Below, piece after piece: positions 30,330-36,054 of a stretch of DNA of 36,054 bases. A model generated the notes under the pieces. It was not told where the DNA came from and ran no database searches. It saw only the letters and a list, made by a program, of their open reading frames with translations. Source of the stretch: Promethearchaeota archaeon (GTDB lineage: Archaea > Asgardarchaeota > Lokiarchaeia > Sigyniarchaeales > SOKP01); the NCBI GenBank assembly GCA_016930515.1, contig JAFGGO010000088.1, forward strand, positions 1 to 36,054. The letters are read 5' to 3'. Position 1 is the stretch's first letter; each line of letters opens with the position of its first letter. The position numbers were made by a program, and so were the translations under genes.

Positions 30330-31898
30330 ATGAAGTTCTTGTCTGATGATAAAATACCTGCCGAAGAAGTAGGCGTTTTAGACAACAATTCCGAATGGTT
30401 GGGAATTCCAAAAAGTCACCTCATGGAATGCGCGGGATTTTCGTTTACGAGCGAAATTATCAATCGCTATAAATTGGAAAGTAACAATAAAGTTGCCATT
30501 TTTTGCGGAACCGGAAACAATGGAGGAGATGGGTTCGTCGTTGCCCGCCACTTGGCCGCTTTTGGAATAAAGTCTTACTTGATTTTAGTAGGATCTCAAG
30601 AACAAATTCGAACCCCCGAGGCTCGACTTAATTGGGACATCGTTTCAAAAAGCTTGATTTATTCAGTTGCTATAAAAGTAACCAAAGACTCTAGCGAATT
30701 GAGCGAAGTAATTAATACGATAAAAAAAGAATCGTCTTTTAAATTAGTGATAGATGGGTTATTAGGAACTGGAATCCGAGGACAGATTAGAGAACCCATA
30801 TCCTCTGCCATCGATGCGATCAACGATTTGAAGAACACCAACCAAAAACGATTAAATGTGGTTTCCATTGATGTTCCTTCGGGAGTCGACCCTAACACGG
30901 GAAAGGTTCCAGATAAAGCCGTAAAAGCCGATTTGTTGATCACATTCCATAGAAACAAGATAGGCCTAAAAGAAGGCTCAGATAACGCTCTTAATATAAT
31001 CATAAATTCGATCGGCATCCCTCAAGAAGCTAATCTATTCGTGGGAAAAGGAGACGTGCTACCCACGCTCAAGATGAGAGCATTAAATGTCCATAAAGGA
31101 CAGTTTGGGAAAGTATTAGTCGTTGGGGGATCAAGAGACTATTCGGGGGCTCCTGCGTATTCCACGCTAGCTTGTACCCATTTTGGTGTTGATTTAGTGA
31201 AGACTTATGTTCCAGAATCAATTGGAAATGTCTTGAAAAATTATTCTCCAAGCATTATAGTTCGAAATAGTCCTGGAGATTACTTTACCTTGAAGGCGTT
31301 AGAAGGAGGCATAAAGTTGGCAGAATGGGCGGACGCGATATTAATCGGACCAGGAATGGGCGTTGAAAAAGATACTCAAGAGTTCTTGGTAGAATTCTTG
31401 AAAAATCTTGAAAAGCAGGATAAACCCATCGTTTTAGATGCAGACGCTCTAAAATTAATAAGAAATAATCTCGAATTGATAAAAAACAAGAATATAATTC
31501 TCACTCCACACGCGGGAGAATTGAAGATTTTAACGGGTATGGAGCTCCCTTCTTTCGATGCGATCGACGAAAGATATAGTAAGGTAATGCAACTTGCGAA
31601 AAAATTAAGTATCACGTTGTTGATTAAAGGTCCTTTTGATTATATAAGCGATGGTACCAGAGTTAAGATTAATCGAACAGGTTGCCCAGAAATGTCAATC
31701 GGAGGAACCGGAGACGTTCTTGCGGGATTATGTGCTGCCTTATGTGCTTTAAGAAACGATACATTTTCATCGGCATGTTCGGCAGCGTTTTTAAACGGTT
31801 ATATAGGTGAATTCTGTAAGAAAACTATCGGTCCTCGATTTACAACTTCAGACATGATCTTGAAAATAAATAAAGCGATAATGATTTTTCAAAATTAA
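30330..31898 (+). CDS. nnr: Bifunctional NAD(P)H-hydrate epimerase / ADP-dependent dehydratase
   Basis: 522 residues, the full two-domain Nnr. The N-terminal YjeF_N epimerase domain (1-230) has AIFCGTGNNGGDGFVVARHL (Gly60-Asp67 region), VIDGLLGTGIRG and VSIDVPSGVDPNTG. The C-terminal ribokinase-like dehydratase domain (from about 255) has HKGQFGKVLVVGGS, ILIGPGMGVE, LDADALKL, LTPHAGELKIL and the anion-hole GGTGDVLAGLCAAL near 458. The enzyme repairs hydrated NAD(P)H. The stop overlaps the convergent gene at 31895 by four bases. Confidence 0.94.
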   Translation: MKFLSDDKIPAEEVGVLDNNSEWLGIPKSHLMECAGFSFTSEIINRYKLESNNKVAIFCGTGNNGGDGFVVARHLAAFGIKSYLILVGSQEQIRTPEARLNWDIVSKSLIYSVAIKVTKDSSELSEVINTIKKESSFKLVIDGLLGTGIRGQIREPISSAIDAINDLKNTNQKRLNVVSIDVPSGVDPNTGKVPDKAVKADLLITFHRNKIGLKEGSDNALNIIINSIGIPQEANLFVGKGDVLPTLKMRALNVHKGQFGKVLVVGGSRDYSGAPAYSTLACTHFGVDLVKTYVPESIGNVLKNYSPSIIVRNSPGDYFTLKALEGGIKLAEWADAILIGPGMGVEKDTQEFLVEFLKNLEKQDKPIVLDADALKLIRNNLELIKNKNIILTPHAGELKILTGMELPSFDAIDERYSKVMQLAKKLSITLLIKGPFDYISDGTRVKINRTGCPEMSIGGTGDVLAGLCAALCALRNDTFSSACSAAFLNGYIGEFCKKTIGPRFTTSDMILKINKAIMIFQN

Positions 31899-32263
31899 TC
31901 AAATCGATTATCTTGGGGAATTTCAAGTAGATCAGCAAGTTTCTCTTTCTTCTCAGCCATTAATGGGCCTGCTGCGGCCGTTGCGGGTCCAATGGAACCC
32001 ATGCCTAATTTTTGATGGATTTCCCAGTAGTAGTTTTTGTATATTTCGATTTTTTTCTCGTGATATTGTTCGCTATCCATCCTTGCCCGTTCGATGATAT
32101 TTTCAGCAATAATTTCCAGCTCGGCTAATCTTTCTCGTATGGATTCTCCCGTAATATCCCTTCCAGTCACTGGGTCGATAATTCTTTGAATCATATCTTC
32201 TTGAGGTATTTTTTCTTCATTATCGTTCAATTTTAAATCCATCTCAATCTCGTAATATTGCAC
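31895..32263 (-). CDS. Uncharacterised coiled-coil-like protein, last gene of a three-gene operon
   Basis: 122 residues, acidic N-terminus, then DPVTGRDITGESIRERLAELE and a long helical stretch (about 45-85) with heptad-like spacing, then GPATAAAGPLMAEKKEKLADLLEIP. No membrane segment or catalytic motif. It follows the Zn-ribbon regulator gene by 62 bases on the same strand. Its end overlaps the convergent nnr stop (TTAA shared). I do not recognise the family. Confidence 0.6.
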   Translation of the reverse strand: MQYYEIEMDLKLNDNEEKIPQEDMIQRIIDPVTGRDITGESIRERLAELEIIAENIIERARMDSEQYHEKKIEIYKNYYWEIHQKLGMGSIGPATAAAGPLMAEKKEKLADLLEIPQDNRFD

Positions 32264-32325
32264 AATGGAGAAAAGTATGATATTAATATTTTATACAAAT
32301 TAATTAAATAAAAATTTGAATACAT

Positions 32326-32658
32326 TTAGGTTAATCGAAGTGATGGCCATTCAATCCGCTGTTGCCGACATTTAGGGCACTTTGAGGGAATTTTAATTTC
32401 GTTCTTTTTATATACGAAAATGTATCCGCAAGCAATGCAACGTGCTGGCTCAAGTTTCAGAAGCTTATTGTTATTGCGTAATGATATCGAAACGCTTTTT
32501 ATATCGGCAATCAATTGCTTCTTACTCGAATATTCCATTTGCCTCATGTAAAACTTTAAATCGCGAATTGAGCCTTGTTCAACTAATCTTTGCGCTAGTA
32601 TTTGGCGTTTTGTTTTCCATTCGTTAGAATGATTTATTTGATCGCTATTTTCAGTCAT
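32326..32658 (-). CDS. Small HTH/Zn-ribbon transcription regulator (COG3357-like)
   Basis: From ATG 32658 the product is 110 residues. The ATG directly follows the TAA of the upstream gene (one base between), so it is preferred over an upstream in-frame start at 32751 that would overlap that gene by 90 bases. The first 60 residues are a helical winged-helix-like region (ILAQRLVEQGSIRDLKFYM, KKQLIADIKSV). The C-terminus is a four-Cys zinc ribbon, ARCIACGYIF and SKCPKCRQQR. This matches the COG3357 type of archaeal predicted regulators, about 100 residues with the ending 'PxRCxxCGFxF...PSRCPKCKSExI'. It may regulate its own operon; target unknown. Confidence 0.75.
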   Translation of the reverse strand: MTENSDQINHSNEWKTKRQILAQRLVEQGSIRDLKFYMRQMEYSSKKQLIADIKSVSISLRNNNKLLKLEPARCIACGYIFVYKKNEIKIPSKCPKCRQQRIEWPSLRLT

Positions 32659-32659
32659 T

Positions 32660-33442
32660 TTAATCAACCCATTTATATACATGTGAGATAGACTGAGATC
32701 CCGCTTGTTGAATCCTTCCTTCAGTGTTTTGTTCCACCAGATGCCACCCATGTAATTTAATTGTTTTATGTTCTATATGGCAGATCTTTCCCCTTACAAA
32801 TTGCTTTCGAGGAGTATTAATCAATTCGTCTGCAATATGAGAATTTCCAATCGAATCTTTCCCAATTCTCTGCTTTTTAAAAATTACATCCACATCTCCA
32901 TTCATCTCTTTTTCGATTTCTTCCAACTCTTTAGTCGAGGCGGGAAGAAAAAACCATTCTCCTTGTCTTTTAATTCGATTTGTGTTTTTTTCCCGTTTTG
33001 CAACGCTTTTGGGCTTGAGAATTCGATGAGCGTCATTAACCTTGTTAATCGGTCCTAAATCGCTTGGAAGTTCTGCGATAAAAAGATGGGACTCGTCCAT
33101 TCCCATTAAATATTTTCTTAACACATCAGGGGTGGTTTGGGTTACTTCGTCGTATTTTCTTTCTGTTGGGTTCCAAACGGTTACTTTATAGTCGCGAGAG
33201 GGTTCCTTAACCATGAGTATCACTTGTTGGTGTTTAAAGTTTGCGTCAATCACTCGAATATCGTTTTCTTCGTGGCCTCGATAGATTCGAAAGTATTCCG
33301 ATTTTTTCTTTTTACCTCTTGTATCGATGGACATTTGAAAAACATCTCGGTTATTAACTCCAAATCTATGAGTTGTTAAGGGATCTCTTTCGATTTTTAA
33401 GGGAACCATTGCTTTTTGAAACCACAGTTTTATATCTTGCAT
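32660..33442 (-). CDS. Conserved protein of unknown function, first gene of the operon
   Basis: 260 residues, soluble, basic in the middle. N-terminal half is beta-rich (DVFQMSI, EYFRIYRG, VIDANFKHQQVILMVKEP, DYKVTVWNP). The C-terminal half contains RQGEWFFLPAST, GNSHIADELI, RGKICHIEHKTIKLHGWHLVEQN, read here in pieces. The GEWFF...HxADEL...RGKxxHxEHKTIxLxGWH pattern recalls uncharacterised proteins found on plasmids and in archaea, with several conserved His that could bind metal. Its stop is one base from the regulator's ATG, so they are co-translated. Function not known. Confidence 0.65.
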   Translation of the reverse strand: MQDIKLWFQKAMVPLKIERDPLTTHRFGVNNRDVFQMSIDTRGKKKKSEYFRIYRGHEENDIRVIDANFKHQQVILMVKEPSRDYKVTVWNPTERKYDEVTQTTPDVLRKYLMGMDESHLFIAELPSDLGPINKVNDAHRILKPKSVAKREKNTNRIKRQGEWFFLPASTKELEEIEKEMNGDVDVIFKKQRIGKDSIGNSHIADELINTPRKQFVRGKICHIEHKTIKLHGWHLVEQNTEGRIQQAGSQSISHVYKWVD

Positions 33443-34069
33443 GTTATTTATTTATTCGTTAATATTTTCCTAAATCACATAATGCTTCGATTATATTTAA
33501 GTTATCTGGTTTTTGTGCTACGCAAAAAGGTTTTACGCTAGCCTAAAATCAACTGAGCTTTACAAGATAAGATATTGTCAATTAAATTACTAAACCAATC
33601 TCAATATTATCTTAATTAAAGGATCAATCCATAATAAAGAATAATTTACGAGAAGTATGATGATTTATCGTAAAATAACTGACTCTATCTAAATATCGAT
33701 TCAATTCGATTCCGATGAATGTTTTCCGACCTCATGGCTTGGAAAAGCCACGCCGTTCACTATTCCATTCCCATACGGAAAAAAATTTTTATTCTAAAAA
33801 GAAGAGAAGAACAATGAATTGACTTTTCACTACAAAAAAGACTTAATTGTCTTGCTTTTCCAATCCATTCAAAATTTTCTTTCATTTTTAATCATACTAA
33901 AAAGTGTTGTTATAACACAAAATTACTCCTTATTATTTAAATTGTCTTCTTTCCAGACTCGAAATTCCCATTTTTGTGGGTACTCGGGTAATTTATTAGT
34001 ATTTATTTTGATAAGTATGATATTTTAAGAACATAAAGGTAAAAACAATATAAATATAAAAAAAAAATA
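33443..34069. other. Gene-free AT-rich interval with one structured element
   Basis: 627 bases without a supported gene. It holds the promoter region of the operon at 33442 and the hairpin element at 33722-33782. A frame at 33819-34028 has the composition of out-of-frame AT-rich DNA. On the minus strand 31 codons just left of 34025 look protein-like but lack a start. Confidence 0.5.
33722..33782 (+). ncRNA. Candidate small structured RNA
   Basis: TTTTCCG (33722-33728) pairs perfectly with CGGAAAA (33776-33782). Inside, TGGCTT (33735-33740) pairs with AAGCCA (33745-33750) around a GGAA loop, a GNRA tetraloop. The element is clearly less AT-rich than its surroundings, and a T run (33786-33790) follows. 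No known RNA family is recognised. It could also be a terminator or operator. Confidence 0.35.
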
Positions 34070-34612
34070 TTATTGGAGCGAGATAGTAAGGGATGTGTGA
34101 TAAGCCAAGCTACTACCTAATATTGTCCTGTCAGAATTATCGCTACTATCAAAAAAAGCCACGAGTCGAACAAGGATTCCTGCGTCCAGCCAAACGACAT
34201 CTGAAACTGTAACACTTATCCATTCATCGTCGATCGAAGCGTGAGCGTATTCTACTTTAGCAATACTGTTATTTACAGATAAAATTGCCGAGAAAGTATC
34301 TTGATCCTGAATTCCCCCACCAAAAGCTATTGAACCTATTATTAAATAATAACCCGATATGGGCGCTCTATAAGAGTCTTCCGTAAGATCAAAATTATTT
34401 CCAGGATCGTAAGATTCGCTTGAAAAATCAACTCGATGCATTGAGACTTCGTCCAAATTAGAAATATCTGCTAATACATAAGCCCTAGCGTTAGTAGCTG
34501 GAGGTGATTCGCTAACTTTTGGCATTAAGGTAGTATAAAATACTAAACCAGCACTAACAATTGCTAATATTAATGCTATAACGGCAATGACGGTCCCTTT
34601 ATTATTACCCAT
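34070..34612 (-). CDS. Membrane-anchored C1q/TNF-like (jelly-roll) surface protein, second copy
   Basis: 180 residues: MGNNKG, hydrophobic anchor at about 7-30, short linker with prolines, then the beta-rich domain. VDFSSESYDPGNNFDLTED and YRAPISGYYLIIGSIAF match in order the paralogue at 176-748 and the C1q-type pattern in which a 'PVSGxYxI' strand follows the loop. The rest (SAILSVNNS, DVVWLDAGILVRLVAFFDSS) fits the later strands ('vxLkxGDxVxxxxxx'). GAGG lies 10 bases before the ATG. Probably a secreted trimeric binding domain held on the membrane. The two copies are at opposite ends of the window and on opposite strands. Confidence 0.75.
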   Translation of the reverse strand: MGNNKGTVIAVIALILAIVSAGLVFYTTLMPKVSESPPATNARAYVLADISNLDEVSMHRVDFSSESYDPGNNFDLTEDSYRAPISGYYLIIGSIAFGGGIQDQDTFSAILSVNNSIAKVEYAHASIDDEWISVTVSDVVWLDAGILVRLVAFFDSSDNSDRTILGSSLAYHTSLTISLQ

Positions 34613-35213
34613 TCTAACTTATCCTCTGATTATTTTTACTTTAAATTGCATTCAAGAATACTTACTAAATATTTGAAAGTATTACAAATAAATTTTTTCA
34701 ACCCTCTTGATACTTGTGAGATTTCCTCAAGTAATATAATTGTTAATTAGTTAATTCCTGAATTAATGACGATATTTCATAAAATTGTGATTTAATAACT
34801 AAATCTAAATCAAGAGAAATGGCCCTTATCTTTTATTAAATTGACTAATAGCATTATAAAGCGCTAGATCTATAATATCTTAATAGTACGGGGATTATTA
34901 TAAGACTTTCAAGCGAGTTAACGTTTCTTATGATATTAATCTAGTTGCTAAAGCCTTTTACGAAATAAAATATAGATTCAATAAAATTCTACTTAGATAC
35001 CAGCCTTCCCTCAATTAAATTCTATATGCAGACGATTGAATTCTTGAATAATCTATACTTCAAGGTAATTTATATCAAAATGCTTTTTCGTGTTAATCTA
35101 ACTCTAAAAGAGTGTAAAAAATAAATTTATTAAACTCTAGCGTTATTATTTATGTAAATATATCATAAAATTATCACTTTTCATGTGTAAAAAACATTCG
35201 AGGAAATTCTTAG
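34613..35213. other. Gene-free AT-rich interval
   Basis: 601 bases between divergent genes. It holds the upstream regions of both (GAGG of the C1q-like gene at 34623-34626; AT-rich TATA-like DNA at 35150-35165 for the gelsolin-like gene). A 40-codon open stretch at about 34896-35019 has protein-like composition but no start and is broken on both sides; it may be a decayed gene fragment. Confidence 0.45.
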
Positions 35214-36029
35214 ATGACACAAGTATTCAAGGTTAATCCCGACGGTACGACCACGGAACTTACTGCCGATAGACCGATAAAAGACATCATGAGCACTGAA
35301 GAAGTATATGTAATAGTTGCGGATGATATACGAAAGATATTCTTGTGGTTAGGAGAAAAAAGTAGCGTTAGGTTGAAGTTCGTCGGAGCCAAGCGTAGTC
35401 AAGACATTCGAGGTCAAGTCGGACTTCATTACGGTTCCCAGTCCATAGACGAAGGAAACGAGCCACCAGAACTTATAAAACTCATGGGAGGAAAAACTGA
35501 AGCAGGAATTGCCCAAGAAATAAAATCAGATGAGGGAGGAGCTCCCGCTGTTAATCCCTTGAGACAAAAAGCTATTTTTGATCCTCCCCGTCCTGCTGAA
35601 GGGATGAATATAGCGGGAAGTAGGGATAGAGCTGCAACGAATACCGGACCGCTCTACACGGAATCGGGGGGCATCTACCAATTCGTTCAGGAAGATCAGC
35701 AAGTCAATTTCGATCAGATAATGCAAAAATTAGAAGAGATCAAAACTCCCTTAGGATACGAAAGGGAATTGATTATTGTGGGAAATCACGCATATTCTAT
35801 TGTTGAAAAAGTTCAGACCTTTTTAGGCAAGAAACAAGTTGAAAAGGTAATGGAAAAGGTTGGGACGATTCCCGAAGGCGTATTCTTTGCTGAAGATTAC
35901 TCGCCGCGAGTGCTTTCTGAAAACGGAAAGATATTAGCCATTGAATTTTTGAAACGCCAGGCGACTACAAGCCAATCCAAGAGCAAGTCGGAAATTCTAA
36001 AAGATCAAATTAAAAGCCAATTAGGTTAA
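35214..36029 (+). CDS. Gelsolin-like domain protein (Asgard actin-regulator type)
   Basis: 271 residues. Residues about 27-90 match a gelsolin/ADF-type domain: EEVYVIVADDIRKIFLWLGEK, then SSVRLKFVGAKRSQDIRGQ and DEGNEPPELIKL, corresponding to the gelsolin 'vyVLDxGxxIFVWxGkxas..Er..A...A' strand-helix-strand and the closing 'vxQGxEPxxF'. A Pro/Gly-rich linker (about 105-165) follows. The C-terminal part (about 185-250), with YERELIIVGNHAYSIVEKV, TFLGKK and PEGVFFAEDYSPRVL, looks like a second compact domain. Gelsolin-like proteins in Asgard archaea bind and sever actin in vitro; calcium-binding residues cannot be assigned here. Start ATG 35214. Cytoplasmic: no signal peptide. Confidence 0.75.
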   Translation: MTQVFKVNPDGTTTELTADRPIKDIMSTEEVYVIVADDIRKIFLWLGEKSSVRLKFVGAKRSQDIRGQVGLHYGSQSIDEGNEPPELIKLMGGKTEAGIAQEIKSDEGGAPAVNPLRQKAIFDPPRPAEGMNIAGSRDRAATNTGPLYTESGGIYQFVQEDQQVNFDQIMQKLEEIKTPLGYERELIIVGNHAYSIVEKVQTFLGKKQVEKVMEKVGTIPEGVFFAEDYSPRVLSENGKILAIEFLKRQATTSQSKSKSEILKDQIKSQLG

Positions 36030-36054
36030 AAAAATTTTTTATCATAGTTCTCTT

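Noticed and set aside
33655..33720. C/D box guide RNA (ATGATGA at about 33657 and CTGA at about 33680)
   Set aside because: The boxes are too close for a guide, and no matching C'/D' set or terminal stem was found.
34896..35019. Decayed transposase or other gene (open stretch reading YYKTFKRVNVSYD...)
   Set aside because: Protein-like composition only; no start, no motif, and stops on both sides. Kept as a note in the gap entry.
1..36054. CRISPR array, rRNA genes or replication origin
   Set aside because: No regularly spaced repeats, no rRNA-like conserved sequence and no cluster of origin boxes was seen anywhere in the window.

Overview
The window is AT-rich archaeal DNA and most probably belongs to an Asgard archaeon of the Lokiarchaeia type. 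The strongest markers are a gelsolin-like protein (35214-36029), an interrupted tRNA gene with bulge-helix-bulge pairing, archaeal-type CoaD, EndoV, EF-2 and L12/P1 sequences, and several surface proteins that share one N-terminal membrane anchor. GAGG Shine-Dalgarno motifs sit 8-10 bases before many starts and decide several unusual ones (TTG, GTG, probably CTG). Other genes show no such motif. The lineage call is inference; the gene calls rest on visible motifs.

Layout. 0.2-3.6 kb: an anchored C1q-like protein, a frameshifted HAD hydrolase and a tight housekeeping run EndoV-CoaD-RNase Z. 3.7-6.1 kb: an unusual translation-factor locus. It holds one protein made only of EF-2 domain IV, one made of EF-2 domains III-IV-V plus a new C-terminal domain, an L12/P1 stalk N-terminal fragment with an in-frame TAG, and a free-standing copy of the new C-terminal domain. 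All lack the GTPase domain, and the diphthamide histidine is replaced (Cys or Lys). 6.2-12.8 kb: an accessory island with an antitoxin and toxin remnant coupled to an OLD-family ATPase/TOPRIM nuclease, a hotdog thioesterase, an M23-like secreted protein, a tRNA-Met with two introns, a broken antitoxin, an HepT-MntA toxin-antitoxin pair flanked by 27-bp direct repeats, an orphan VapB-like antitoxin and a DUF2262-like gene. 12.8-16.8 kb: an FAD dehydrogenase, tRNA-Thr, a frameshifted small gene and an IS1634-type transposase. 16.8-23 kb: radical SAM/B12 protein, 7-TM protein, putative class I isoprenoid-fold enzyme, PatB-type lyase, geranylgeranyl-reductase-like oxidoreductase. 23-28 kb: two anchored beta-helix proteins and a large GT-C-like membrane protein. 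28-36 kb: methyltransferase, two paralogous beta-helix proteins, Nnr, a three-gene operon with a Zn-ribbon regulator, a second anchored C1q-like protein and the gelsolin-like protein.

Two themes stand out. First, the GTPase-less EF-2 domain cluster looks like a little-described ribosome-related system. Second, three unrelated genes (EF-2-like, OLD, FAD dehydrogenase) each have a diverged copy of only their 3' end a short distance downstream in the same orientation, with small unrelated genes between parent and copy. That geometry is what insertion at gene 3' ends would leave, although no integrase is visible.
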